Shown here: positions 8,048 to 17,694 of the stretch, in pieces
Layout of the letters: every line of letters begins with the position of its first letter
How positions within the stretch are numbered: position 1 is the first letter of the stretch
Origin: JAKPAM01 sp047601745
Lineage (GTDB): Bacteria; Pseudomonadota; Gammaproteobacteria; Burkholderiales; Burkholderiaceae_E
DNA length: 64,000 nt
Reading direction: 5' to 3'
Assembly (NCBI GenBank): GCA_047601745.1
Contig: JASGIS010000001.1
Span: 2,108,001 to 2,172,000 of the forward strand
Program-made: the position numbers and the translations under genes
The notes under the pieces: generated by a model
What the model saw: only the letters and a program-made list of their open reading frames with translations
Database searches by the model: none
Told to the model about the DNA's origin: nothing

Positions 8048-9520
8048 ATGACGTTGGCGATGGGATGGGACGAATGGTGCCGGCATGACGGCGTGGCGCT
8101 GGCCGAGCGGGTGCGGCGGGGCGAACTGAGCGCGGCCGAGGTGGCCGCGCAGGCGGCGGCCGGTATCGCGGCGACCAATCCGGCGCTCAGCGCGGTCGTC
8201 GAGGTCTTCGACGACGCCGTCGCCGATCCGTCCGTGGATGGCCTGAATCCGTCCGGACCGCTGGCGGGCGTGCCTTACCTGATGAAGGACCTCGGGCCGA
8301 CGCTCAAAGGTCGGCTGCAGGAGATGGGCTCGCTGTTCATGCGCGGCAACCGCGCGGCGGCCGACAGTTTCCTCGCGTCGCGGCTACGCGAAGCCGGCTT
8401 GAACATCATCGGGCGCAGCACGACGCCCGAGTTCGGCGTGTGCGGTTCGGCCGAGAATCCCGCCGTCTACGTCACGCGCAATCCGTGGAACACCGATTAC
8501 ACGACCTGTGGCTCGTCGGCCGGAACCGCGGCGATGGTCGCGGCGGGCGCCGTGCCGATGTCGCACGCGACCGACGGCGGCGGTTCGATCCGCATCCCGG
8601 CCGGCGTCAACGGCAACATCGGCCTGAAGCCGTCGCGCGGCGTGTTCTCGATCGCGCCCGCGGCCTCGGACCTGACCGGCCTGGTGTCGATCCAGGGCTG
8701 CCACAGCCGCACGGTGCGCGACACCGCGGTATTCGTCGATGCGTGCCGCGGCGGCGCGCCCGGCGAGTTCATGCCTTATTGGTCGGCGCCCGAGCCTTAT
8801 GCGCGGCTCATCGAGCGAGATCCGCCGCCGCTGCGCATCGCGATGTCCCACGAATGGGGCGACTACCGCGCGACGCCGGCCATCGTCGCCGAGCTCGAAC
8901 GGATCGGCAGGATGTTCGAAGGGCTCGGCCATCACGTCGACTGGGCGCTGCCCGACGTCGACCTTCGCGCGGCCTTCGCGGCGCAGACGACCTGCTACAT
9001 CAGCAACTTCGCGCAGACGATCGGCAACCTCATCGCCGCGCGCGGCCTCGACCGGCCGCCGGCCGATCTGATCGAACCGATCAACGTCAAGATCTGGGAA
9101 GAAGGGCGCCGCACCACTTATGCCGAGCGCTACCGGATGCAGACGGTGTTCAATACCACGTCGCGCGCGTTCGGCGAGTTCTTCGAACGCTGGGACGTGA
9201 TGCTGACGCCGATCACCGCGCTGCCGACGCCGCGCGTCGGCACGACCGAATACCTGACGATCAGCGACAACCCGTCCGTGTACGACTGGTTCGCCAACCT
9301 CTGGCGCAACTTCGCCTATACGCCGCTGGCCAATCTGTGCGGGATCCCCGCGCTGTCGCTGCCGCTGGCCTGGCACGAAGGCGGCCTGCCGCTGGGCATG
9401 CAGATCCAGACCCGGCAGGCCGGCGACGGCCTGCTGCTGCAACTGGCCGCGCAGGTCGAGCGGGCGATCGGCGGACGCTGGAACGACGGGCGGCTGCCGG
9501 CCGTGCACGTGACGCGCTAG
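8048..9520 (+). CDS. Amidase (amidase-signature family)
   Basis: 490-residue hydrolase of the amidase-signature family, which cleaves C-N amide bonds with a Ser-cisSer-Lys triad. The triad is visible: Lys in YLMKDLGPTLKG, cis-Ser in TCGSSAGTAAMVAAG and nucleophile Ser in TDGGGSIRIPAGVNGNIGLKPSRG. The C-terminus (ANLCGIPALSLPLAWHEGGLPLGMQIQTRQAGDGLLLQLAAQVE) is typical of this group. No signal peptide is seen, so it is probably cytoplasmic. The overall pattern resembles 6-aminohexanoate-cyclic-dimer hydrolase-like amidases, but the substrate cannot be assigned. It stands alone between unrelated genes. The 155 bp before it contain a weak sigma54-like pattern that I did not accept. Confidence 0.85.
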   Translation: MTLAMGWDEWCRHDGVALAERVRRGELSAAEVAAQAAAGIAATNPALSAVVEVFDDAVADPSVDGLNPSGPLAGVPYLMKDLGPTLKGRLQEMGSLFMRGNRAAADSFLASRLREAGLNIIGRSTTPEFGVCGSAENPAVYVTRNPWNTDYTTCGSSAGTAAMVAAGAVPMSHATDGGGSIRIPAGVNGNIGLKPSRGVFSIAPAASDLTGLVSIQGCHSRTVRDTAVFVDACRGGAPGEFMPYWSAPEPYARLIERDPPPLRIAMSHEWGDYRATPAIVAELERIGRMFEGLGHHVDWALPDVDLRAAFAAQTTCYISNFAQTIGNLIAARGLDRPPADLIEPINVKIWEEGRRTTYAERYRMQTVFNTTSRAFGEFFERWDVMLTPITALPTPRVGTTEYLTISDNPSVYDWFANLWRNFAYTPLANLCGIPALSLPLAWHEGGLPLGMQIQTRQAGDGLLLQLAAQVERAIGGRWNDGRLPAVHVTR

Positions 9521-9774
9521 TGCCGCGCTAGTGCCGTGCCCCACGGCCGAGCGCCCCGAGGATTCGACCGAACGGCGATGACCGGCGGTGCGGCGCGCTC
9601 GCCGGACCTGCGCCGATGATCCCGCGTCCGGCGAGCGCACCGCGACGCCGGACATCCCCGCCGGACATACCTGTAGGCAGCCCCTTACAGAAGGGCCCAG
9701 CCGCCGCCCACTTGTGGGGCGCGGGCCGGATCGCGACGATGAGACTCCCCTGTCCTGCGGATGAAGGAGCACCG

Positions 9775-10731
9775 ATGATCGTCGAATCCAGCCCGATCGC
9801 GCCCTCGCTGGCCGTCGGTACGTCACGCGCCTCGATGATGCCGCCGAGTGCGGGCACGTCGTGGGGCGCGATCTTCGCGGGGGCGGTTGCCGCCGCCGCG
9901 CTGTCGCTGATCCTGTTCACGCTCGGTGCCGGACTCGGCCTGTCGGCGGTTTCGCCGTGGCGCGGCCAGGGTCTGCAGGCCGGCACGGTCGGTATCGCGG
10001 CCATCGCCTGGCTGATGCTCACGCAGCTCGCCGCCTCCGGGGTCGGCGGTTACCTCGCCGGCCGCCTGCGGACGCGCTGGCACTCGCTGCACGAGCACGA
10101 AGTGTATTTCCGCGATACCGCGCACGGTTTCGTCGCCTGGGGGATCGCCACGCTGGCCGTCGTCGTGATCCTGTCGATGGCGGTCGGCGGCGTCGTGCGG
10201 ACCGGTGTGGAGAGCGGCGCTCGCGTCGCCGGCGGCGTCGCCCAGGGCGCGGTGGCGGCCGCCGGCGCCGGCGCGGCCGGCATCGCCGCGCAAGCCGATG
10301 CCGGCGGTTCGCGCCTGGATCCGGTCGAGATCGCGACCGACGCGCTGTTCCGTCCCGAAGGCGAGCCGCTGGCCGGCCGCGACGACGAGGGGCGCGCGCG
10401 GGCCGAGGCCGCCCGGCTGTTCGCGGCGGGCGTCGCCAAGGGTCGGCTCGCCGACGACGACCGCCAGTACCTGGCCAGGCAGGTCGCGGCGATGACGGGC
10501 CTGACGCCGGCACAGGCGGCGCAGCGCGTCTCGCAACGATTCGACGAGGCGGTGGCCGCCGTCGAGACGGCCAAGCAGCTCGCCGCCGAAGCGGCCGATA
10601 CGGCTCGGCGCGCGACGATGCGGGCATCGCTGTGGTCGTTCGCCGCGCTGCTGGTCGGCGCGTTCGTCGCCAGCCTCGCGGCGACCTGGGGCGGCCGCCG
10701 GCGCGACCGCCTGGACCCGATCTTCGAGTGA
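9775..10731 (+). CDS. Conserved polytopic membrane protein of unknown function
   Basis: 318 residues. AAGGAG lies six bases before the ATG. Membrane segments are apparent at about residues 28-53 (WGAIFAGAVAAAALSLILFTLGAG), 70-90, 120-140 and 285-310. The motifs GGYLAGRLRTRW and HEVYFRDTAHGFVAWG between the second and third helices are conserved in similar betaproteobacterial proteins. The segment of about residues 145-280 is Ala-rich and predicted to be soluble and helical. Nothing in it indicates enzyme activity. A 24-residue membrane peptide gene follows after 77 bp and is probably in the same transcript. Confidence 0.7.
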   Translation: MIVESSPIAPSLAVGTSRASMMPPSAGTSWGAIFAGAVAAAALSLILFTLGAGLGLSAVSPWRGQGLQAGTVGIAAIAWLMLTQLAASGVGGYLAGRLRTRWHSLHEHEVYFRDTAHGFVAWGIATLAVVVILSMAVGGVVRTGVESGARVAGGVAQGAVAAAGAGAAGIAAQADAGGSRLDPVEIATDALFRPEGEPLAGRDDEGRARAEAARLFAAGVAKGRLADDDRQYLARQVAAMTGLTPAQAAQRVSQRFDEAVAAVETAKQLAAEAADTARRATMRASLWSFAALLVGAFVASLAATWGGRRRDRLDPIFE

Positions 10732-10808
10732 ACCGGCGCCGGTGGTCCGACGCCCGCGTCGCGCGATCGCCGTCCGCCGAACCTTTCTTCGACAAGGAGC
10801 GTCAACCC

Positions 10809-10883
10809 ATGAGATCGATCCTGCTTTACCTGCTCGGCATCCCGATCCCGATCATCATTCTGATCGCGCTGTTCGTGCACTGA
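10809..10883 (+). CDS. 24-residue single-helix membrane peptide
   Basis: A very short gene with a near-ideal ribosome site (AAGGAG, 10794-10799) before ATG 10809 and a TGA at 10881-10883. The product starts MRSILLYLLG, continues IPIPIIILIALF and ends VH, making one hydrophobic helix with a proline pair in the middle. Small proteins of this exact style are widespread in proteobacteria but uncharacterised. It follows the polytopic membrane protein gene on the same strand and may interact with it. Its stop codon touches a large inverted repeat that may end the transcript. Confidence 0.6.
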   Translation: MRSILLYLLGIPIPIIILIALFVH

Positions 10884-10941
10884 GAATCTGTGAACGAACC
10901 AGCCACGGCCGAGCGGCGCGTCCGATTCGTTCACAGATTCT
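10883..10941. repeat. 16-bp perfect inverted repeat with a 27-base loop
   Basis: AGAATCTGTGAACGAA (10883-10898) is matched exactly by TTCGTTCACAGATTCT (10926-10941). The arms are AT-richer than the surroundings. There is no T-run on either strand, so it is not a classic intrinsic terminator. It begins at the last base of the 24-residue membrane gene and lies 60 bp from the stop of the convergent acetyltransferase gene. It could act as a bidirectional transcript end or mRNA stabiliser, or be a remnant of a small repeat element. Confidence 0.7.
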
Positions 10942-11000
10942 GAGCGACCGACGCGCACGGATGCGATCGCCGGCGGCGATGCCGGTCCGCCGTCAGGCGA

Positions 11001-11543
11001 TCACAAGTCCTTCGCGAGGAACATCGCGCCGGGCATCGGGTTGAACACATAAGGCCCGGTCGGCGCGAAGCCCAGCGAGCGGTACAAGGCGACCGCGGCC
11101 GCCATCGACGGCAGCGTGTCGAGCAGCATGCGCCGATAGCCGGCGTCGCGCGCTTCATCGATCAGCCGCTCGACCAGGCGGCGCCCCAGGCCGAGGCCGC
11201 GCGCGGCCGGCGTCAGATACAGCCGCTTCATCTCGCAGTCGCCGGCCGTCGCCAGCGGACGCAGCGCGATGCAGCCCAGCGGCTCGCCGTCGCCGGGATC
11301 GGTGCCGGGGTAAGTGCCGGGGTAAGTGCCGCGCCGGGCGATCAGCAGCCTGCCCGCCGGCGCCGCGTATTTGCCGGGCAGCGTGGCCAGCTCGTGCGCG
11401 AAGTCCTGGAAACCCAGGTCGAAGCCCAGTCCGTCGGCATAGTCGCGGAACAGGCGCTCGACGGTCGCGCGGTCGCCGGGAAACTCGGCCGCACGGATGT
11501 CGATGGCCGCCGCGCCGCGGCCAGCGCCGGACGAACCCGTCAT
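11001..11543 (-). CDS. GNAT family N-acetyltransferase
   Basis: 180 residues with the GNAT acetyl-CoA-binding core: LGCIALRPLATAGDCEMKRLYLTPAARGLGLGRRLVERLIDEARDAGYRRMLLDT, then AVALYRSLGFAPTGPYVFNPMPGAMFL. The R/Q-x-x-G-x-G/A motif is ARGLGLGRR. It acetylates an unknown small molecule or protein in the cytoplasm. Its ATG at 11543 overlaps the stop of the upstream beta-lactamase-fold gene (ATGA), so the two are translationally coupled. A 12-bp tandem repeat near 11302-11331 encodes GTYP-GTYP in a surface loop before the core. Confidence 0.8.
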   Translation of the reverse strand: MTGSSGAGRGAAAIDIRAAEFPGDRATVERLFRDYADGLGFDLGFQDFAHELATLPGKYAAPAGRLLIARRGTYPGTYPGTDPGDGEPLGCIALRPLATAGDCEMKRLYLTPAARGLGLGRRLVERLIDEARDAGYRRMLLDTLPSMAAAVALYRSLGFAPTGPYVFNPMPGAMFLAKDL

Positions 11544-12733
11544 CGCAGCGCCTCGGTCACCGCCCGGAAGAAGTCCGTATCGTCGATGAACACGCGATCC
11601 TTCGGCTTGGGCAGCGCGCCCCAGACGACGATCACCAGCCGTTCGGCCGGATGCATGTAGATGTGCTGGCCGAAAATGCCCCGGGCCGCGAAGCTGCCGA
11701 CGCGGCCTCGCGGGCCGGCGTCGACCGGCCACAGCATGTAGCCGTAGGCGAGCGGCTCGCCGCCGACCAGCGTGTGCGTGCCGGCTTCGTCGAGCCAGCC
11801 GTCGGGCAGCCGCGCTCGACCGCCGGCGTAGCCGCCGTCGATCAGGAACTGGCCGAAGCGCCCGTAGTCGCGCAGCGTCGCGGCGATCCCGCTGCCGCCG
11901 ACCTCCAGGCCGTCCGGCGCTTCGAGCCACCAGCTCGCGTCCGACTCCATGCCGCAGGGCTGCCAGATCGTTTCGGACAGATAGTCGGCCAGCGGGCGGC
12001 CGACCGCGGCCCGCACCAGCGCGCCCAGGATGTGCGTCTCGCCGGTGCTGTAGTTGAATCGCGTGCCCGGCTCGGCGATGCGCGGCAGCGAGGCCATCAG
12101 CTCGAGCACCGCGCCGCCCTGCTGCGCGTCCTGCGCGGCCAGCATCCGGCGGCGGTCCGACGCCGGGTCGACGTAGGTTTCGTTCCACTGCACGCCCGAG
12201 CACATCCGCAGCACCTGGCGAACGTTGACGCCCTGGTAGCCGCTGCCGGACAGGCGCGGCAGGTAGCGGGTGACGTCGTCGTCGAGGCTGCCGATCAACC
12301 CTTCATGCAACGCGATGCCCGCCAGCGTCGACGTCACCGATTTGGCGACCGACATCGAGCCCCAGCGCGTGCGTTCATCGTTGCCAAGATGGTGGCTTTC
12401 GTGGCGGATCCGTCCGTCCTTGAGCACCAGCAGGCCGGCGACGCGGTTGAACGCCAGGTAGTCGACCAGATCGAACGTGTGGCCGCCCGATGCGAACGTG
12501 AAATCGGGCAGCGGCTCGCCGACCGGCAGCACGGCGGTGCGCGGTCCGCGGCGCACCACCCGCGACGGATAGAGCCGGTCGTAGCCGCGCATCGTGCTGG
12601 CGACGAGATCGGGCGGCAGGCGGCCGTCGTAGAGCTGCTGGGCGGTGGCGATCGGCTCGTCGATCGGCGGGCGGGGCGTCGGCGGCGGAGGGGCGTCGGG
12701 CGAAGGCATGCGGCGGTCGTCGCGAATCGTCAA
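11540..12733 (-). CDS. Serine hydrolase of the beta-lactamase (class C/PBP4*) fold
   Basis: 397 residues. The SxxK motif is SVAK in WGSMSVAKSVTSTLAGIALHEGLIGSLDDDVTRYLP, near residue 128. The following RYLP-type motif and FNYSTGETHILGALV (Y-S-T in place of the usual Y-x-N) fit esterase-like members of the family rather than true beta-lactamases. The N-terminus is Pro-rich with no clear signal peptide, so it may act in the cytoplasm. The longest start is TTG 12733 with AAGG upstream; ATG 12709 is the alternative and lacks a ribosome site. It forms an overlapping pair with the GNAT gene, so substrate modification by both enzymes is possible. Confidence 0.8.
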   Translation of the reverse strand: MTIRDDRRMPSPDAPPPPTPRPPIDEPIATAQQLYDGRLPPDLVASTMRGYDRLYPSRVVRRGPRTAVLPVGEPLPDFTFASGGHTFDLVDYLAFNRVAGLLVLKDGRIRHESHHLGNDERTRWGSMSVAKSVTSTLAGIALHEGLIGSLDDDVTRYLPRLSGSGYQGVNVRQVLRMCSGVQWNETYVDPASDRRRMLAAQDAQQGGAVLELMASLPRIAEPGTRFNYSTGETHILGALVRAAVGRPLADYLSETIWQPCGMESDASWWLEAPDGLEVGGSGIAATLRDYGRFGQFLIDGGYAGGRARLPDGWLDEAGTHTLVGGEPLAYGYMLWPVDAGPRGRVGSFAARGIFGQHIYMHPAERLVIVVWGALPKPKDRVFIDDTDFFRAVTEALR

Positions 12734-12796
12734 GGGCCATTACCTTAGCGCAAACCGGACGCGGCCGGCCGGCTGCGGCCCGTGGCGAGGTTCGCG

Positions 12797-14179
<1,383 letters not shown>

Positions 14180-14203
14180 GTGTATCTCCATCGGGTGTCA
14201 TCG

Positions 14204-14941
14204 ATGACCGAACGAACCCTCGGCGGCACGCCGCCTCCCCTGCGCGTCGACGAAGCGCTTTTCCTCGACTTCGATGGAACGCTGGTTCCGATCGCGCCGC
14301 GTCCGGACGCCGTCGTCGTCGCCGCCGGCCTGCTCGCGTCGCTCGGCCGTCTCGTCGATCGGCAGCAGCGCGCGCTGGCAATCGTGTCGGGCCGTCCGCT
14401 GGACCAGATCGATCACTGGTTGTCGCCGCTGGTGCTGCCCGCGGCCGGCGAGCACGGCGCACAGCGCCGGGGCGTCGACGGACAGGTCCGGACGGTCGGC
14501 GTCGCCGACCTGTCCGAGGTCTCGTCGGCGGTGCAGGCACTGATCCGCCAGCATCCGGCACTGCTCGCCGAGTACAAACACGGCGGCCTGGCCCTGCATT
14601 ATCGGGCAGCGCCGGAACTGGAGGACCTGTGCGTGGCGACGATCGCGCGCGCGCTCGAACGGATGCCGGGCTACGAGGCGCTGCGGGGCAAATGCGTGGT
14701 CGAGATCAAGGCGCGGGGCGTCGACAAAGGGGCGGCGATCAGGCGATTCCTGGACGAGGCGCCGTTCAGCGGCCGCTCGCCGGTGTTCATCGGCGACGAC
14801 GTGACCGATGAAGCGGGATTCGACGCGGTGCTCGAAGCCGGGGGGCGTGCGATCAAGGTCGGCGCCGGCCCGAGCCTGGCGCCGGCCAGGCTCGCCGATC
14901 CGGACGCCGTGCGGGCCTGGCTGGCCGCGAGCTGCGGCTGA
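14204..14941 (+). CDS. otsB: Trehalose-6-phosphate phosphatase
   Basis: 245-residue HAD-superfamily phosphatase that turns trehalose 6-phosphate into trehalose. The HAD nucleophile motif LFLDFDGTLVPIAP is near residue 22, then IVSGRPLDQID, EHGAQRR, KGAAIRRFL, and the acidic motif FIGDDVTDEAGFDAV. The ATG at 14204 has only a weak ribosome site. The 24 bases between this start and that of otsA are too few for two separate promoters, so at least one promoter must lie inside the opposing gene. The pairing with OtsA makes the assignment secure. Confidence 0.93.
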   Translation: MTERTLGGTPPPLRVDEALFLDFDGTLVPIAPRPDAVVVAAGLLASLGRLVDRQQRALAIVSGRPLDQIDHWLSPLVLPAAGEHGAQRRGVDGQVRTVGVADLSEVSSAVQALIRQHPALLAEYKHGGLALHYRAAPELEDLCVATIARALERMPGYEALRGKCVVEIKARGVDKGAAIRRFLDEAPFSGRSPVFIGDDVTDEAGFDAVLEAGGRAIKVGAGPSLAPARLADPDAVRAWLAASCG

Positions 14942-14961
14942 ACGCCGGGCCCCGGCCGGCA

Positions 14962-14979
14962 GCCGGCTCGCGAGCCGGC
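14962..14979. repeat. 18-bp perfect palindrome after otsB
   Basis: GCCGGCTCG-CGAGCCGGC lies 20 bp after the otsB stop and 26 bp from the stop of the small minus-strand gene. It would fold into a very stable hairpin in RNA from either strand, but there is no T-run. A bidirectional transcript end between convergent genes is the likeliest role. Confidence 0.55.
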
Positions 14980-15005
14980 GCGACGCCTGCCGCGGGGGCG
15001 TGAAT

Positions 15006-15194
15006 TCAGCGGGCGCGGGCGTTGACCAGCTCGATGAGTCGTCGTTCGACTTGCAGGCGGGCCGGATCCGGCCGCGCGTTCGACGATTTGCGCGAGTTGT
15101 TCTGCGCGAGGAAGCTGTCGAAGTCATCGATCAACGCATGGATTTCGGCACGGGTCGAGTCCGCGGGGTCGCGTGGCGCGGGCGTGTTTCGCAT
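15006..15194 (-). CDS. Small hypothetical protein (62 residues)
   Basis: The ATG at 15194 has AAGGA nine bases upstream. The product (MRNTPAPRDPADSTRAEIHA...) is charged, probably helical and has no membrane segment or signal peptide. The mixed composition (D, E, N, R, S) differs from the Arg/Ala-rich products of spurious frames in this DNA, which supports a real gene. I do not recognise the family. It lies between otsB and the GGDEF-EAL gene on the opposite strand from both. Confidence 0.45.
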   Translation of the reverse strand: MRNTPAPRDPADSTRAEIHALIDDFDSFLAQNNSRKSSNARPDPARLQVERRLIELVNARAR

Positions 15195-15510
15195 CGGGGC
15201 AGATCCTTCTTCGGTTCAATCGGACAAGGCACCTGTCGACCGGCGGTGCAAGCATCGTACCTGCCGACTCGCTCAAGCCTATCCGACGTGGTCGGCGCGA
15301 GCTGTAAGAAATGACCGACAAACGGTCGGTTCGCGTCCCAGGGAACGCATTCTGCGTCCTATTCGTCGGCTTTTGTCGCAAAGATGTGGCGAAAGGTGGA
15401 CGATTCCGCGCCATTCTTCGTGCCGGGCGCGCCATCCGTCCTGCCTTGGGCCTTCGAGGCCGCACATCGTCCCGATAATCGCCATTCCGCACTTCGATGG
15501 GTTGCCGTCC
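15195..15510. other. Intergenic region before the GGDEF-EAL gene
   Basis: A 316-bp stretch that is AT-richer than its neighbours. It must hold the promoters of the small minus-strand gene and of the GGDEF-EAL gene. A short inverted repeat GACCG-ACAAA-CGGTC lies near 15313-15327. No convincing sigma70 or sigma54 promoter was found by eye, and no further gene is supported. Confidence 0.4.
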
Positions 15511-17694
15511 GTGACCGGTCACTACGACCCGTGGCTCGTAGTCGTTTCGATCCTGCTGGGTGCCGTCGCGTCATTCACCGCGCTGAGTCTGTCGGATCGC
15601 ATGTTCAAGGCGAACGGCCGCTCGCGCCTGGGGTGGCTGCTGGCCAGCGCGAGCGCGCTGGGTATCGGCATCTGGTCGCTGCACTTCGTCGGCATGCTGG
15701 CGTTCGATCTGCCGATCCCGCTCGTCTACGGCGGGGGCATGACGCTCGCGTCGCTGCTGCCCGCGATCGGCGGATCGGCGCTGGTCCTGCACACGCTGAG
15801 CCGACCCGCTCCGACGCGGACGCGAGCCGGGCTGGCCGCCGTCGTGATGGCCGCCGGCGTGTGCGCGATGCACTACGGCGGCATGGCGGCGATCGCCGTC
15901 ACGCCGGCCATCGGTTATGACCGGTGGCTGGTCGGCGCGTCGGTGCTGGTCGCGCTGACGGTCGCGGGCGCGTCGCTGGCGGTCATCCATCTGCTGCGCC
16001 AGGGGCGTCTCGCCGATCGCTTGTTCGTGCGCGCCGGCATCGCGGTGGTGATGGCGCTGCTCATCGCCGGCATGCACTACACGGGGATGGCCGCGGCGCG
16101 CTTCGATGCCGGCGCGATCTGCACGATCGAAAGCGGCATCAGCACCGGCTGGCTGGCGGCGGCGATCGCCTTCTTCACGCTGATCCTGATGGGCATCGGC
16201 GTGATCTCGGCGATCGTCGACGGTCACATGGCCGCGCGCCAGCAGCACTACCACCGGACGCTGAGCGAATCGAACGCGTCGCTGCGCAAGGCCAACGACG
16301 AGCTGGCGCGCCTGGCCAACCACGATACGCTGACGGATCTGCCGAACCGTTCGCTGATCAACGGCCGCCTGGCCGAGCGGATCGCGACCTGTCCGGCCGA
16401 CCACGGCCGGGTGTCGGTCCTGTTCGTCGACCTGGACCGGTTCAAGGTCGTCAACGACTCGCTGGGCCATCACGTGGGCGACGCGTTGCTGGTGACGGTC
16501 GCGCGGCGGCTGGCCGATGCGATCGGGCCCGGCGACCTGGCCGGGCGGCTCGGCGGCGACGAGTTCGTCGTCCTCACGTCCGAGCCTCGGCTGCGCGAGG
16601 TCGCGCGTCGTGCCGAGAACATCCTGGCGGCGCTGGCCCGGCCGCTGTGCGTGGCCGGACAGGACCTGCATCTGGGCGCGTCGATCGGCATCGGCGTCTA
16701 TCCGGAAGACGCGCGCGACGCCGCGACGCTGCTGATCTGCGCGGACACGGCGATGTACCACGCCAAGCAGTCGGGCCGCAATCAACTGCGGTTCTACTCG
16801 CCGTCGATGCGGCATACGGCGCACCAGCGGATGGAGATCGAAAGCGGCCTTCGCACCGCGCTGCGCGAAGGCCATTTCGAGCTGTTCTACCAGCCCAAGA
16901 TCGATGTCGGGTCGGGGCGGATCACCTCGTACGAGGCGCTGCTGCGCTGGCGGCATCCGGAGCGCGGTCTGGTGCCGCCCGGCGAGTTCATCGGCATCGC
17001 CGAGGAGTCCGGTCTGATCGTGCCGATCGGCGAATGGGTGCTGCACGAGGCTTGCCGCCAGGCCTGCGCATGGCAGGCCGCCGGAGTCTCGGCGCCGCGG
17101 ATCGCGATCAACGTGTCGGCGCGCCAGTTCCACTCGGATCATTTCGTGCACGAGGTCGAAACCGCGCTGTCGCGCGCGCGGCTGCCGCCCGAGCTGCTGG
17201 AGATCGAACTGACCGAGAGCACGGTGATGGACCGGACCGAGCACGCGATCGCGATGCTCGAACGGCTCAGCCGGATGGGCGTGCAGATCTCGATCGACGA
17301 TTTCGGCACCGGTTATTCGAGCCTGTCGTACCTGCGGCGGTTGCCGCTGAACAAGCTGAAGATCGATCGCATGTTCGTGCAGGGGCTGTCGGACGGCTCG
17401 CACGATACGTCGATCGTGTCGGCGATCATCTCGATGGCGCATACGCTCGACCTCGAGGTGATCGCCGAAGGGGTCGAGACCATCGATCAGTTGAGCATCC
17501 TGCGCGACCTCGGCTGCGACCAGTTCCAGGGCTTCCTGGTCAGTCCGCCGGTGCCGGCCGGGCAGGCGATCGACCTGATCGACAGGGATCCGGTCACGAT
17601 GCCCGCGCCGCGCACGCGGACGCTGACCGTTCAATCGGCCGGCCGGTCCGACATCGCGGCCCGCACGGCTCGCAGCAATTCATCGGCGTCATAA
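15511..17694 (+). CDS. MHYT-GGDEF-EAL membrane protein (cyclic-di-GMP turnover)
   Basis: 727 residues. The N-terminal 240 residues form seven membrane helices with three MHYT-type motifs (SLHFVGMLAF, CAMHYGGMAA, GMHYTGMAAARF), thought to bind copper and sense O2, CO or NO. Then comes a GGDEF domain with an intact RLGGDEFVVL active site and an EAL domain with YEALLRW, DFGTGYSSLSYLRRLPLNKLKIDR and EGVET. Both catalytic signatures are present, so synthesis and breakdown of c-di-GMP are both possible. GTG 15511 (VTGHYDPW...) is chosen because MHYT proteins start just before this motif; TTG 15502 is an alternative. The last 64 bases overlap the hybrid kinase gene on the other strand. Confidence 0.88.
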   Translation: MTGHYDPWLVVVSILLGAVASFTALSLSDRMFKANGRSRLGWLLASASALGIGIWSLHFVGMLAFDLPIPLVYGGGMTLASLLPAIGGSALVLHTLSRPAPTRTRAGLAAVVMAAGVCAMHYGGMAAIAVTPAIGYDRWLVGASVLVALTVAGASLAVIHLLRQGRLADRLFVRAGIAVVMALLIAGMHYTGMAAARFDAGAICTIESGISTGWLAAAIAFFTLILMGIGVISAIVDGHMAARQQHYHRTLSESNASLRKANDELARLANHDTLTDLPNRSLINGRLAERIATCPADHGRVSVLFVDLDRFKVVNDSLGHHVGDALLVTVARRLADAIGPGDLAGRLGGDEFVVLTSEPRLREVARRAENILAALARPLCVAGQDLHLGASIGIGVYPEDARDAATLLICADTAMYHAKQSGRNQLRFYSPSMRHTAHQRMEIESGLRTALREGHFELFYQPKIDVGSGRITSYEALLRWRHPERGLVPPGEFIGIAEESGLIVPIGEWVLHEACRQACAWQAAGVSAPRIAINVSARQFHSDHFVHEVETALSRARLPPELLEIELTESTVMDRTEHAIAMLERLSRMGVQISIDDFGTGYSSLSYLRRLPLNKLKIDRMFVQGLSDGSHDTSIVSAIISMAHTLDLEVIAEGVETIDQLSILRDLGCDQFQGFLVSPPVPAGQAIDLIDRDPVTMPAPRTRTLTVQSAGRSDIAARTARSNSSAS

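Noticed and set aside
9516..9538. 11-bp direct repeat GCGCTAGTGCC at the amidase stop
   Set aside because: Two copies only, partly in the last codons. Looks like a simple duplication with no sign of function.
15571..17634. A 687-codon frame antisense to the GGDEF-EAL gene
   Set aside because: Arg/Gln/His-rich shadow with no motifs. The plus-strand protein is fully accounted for.
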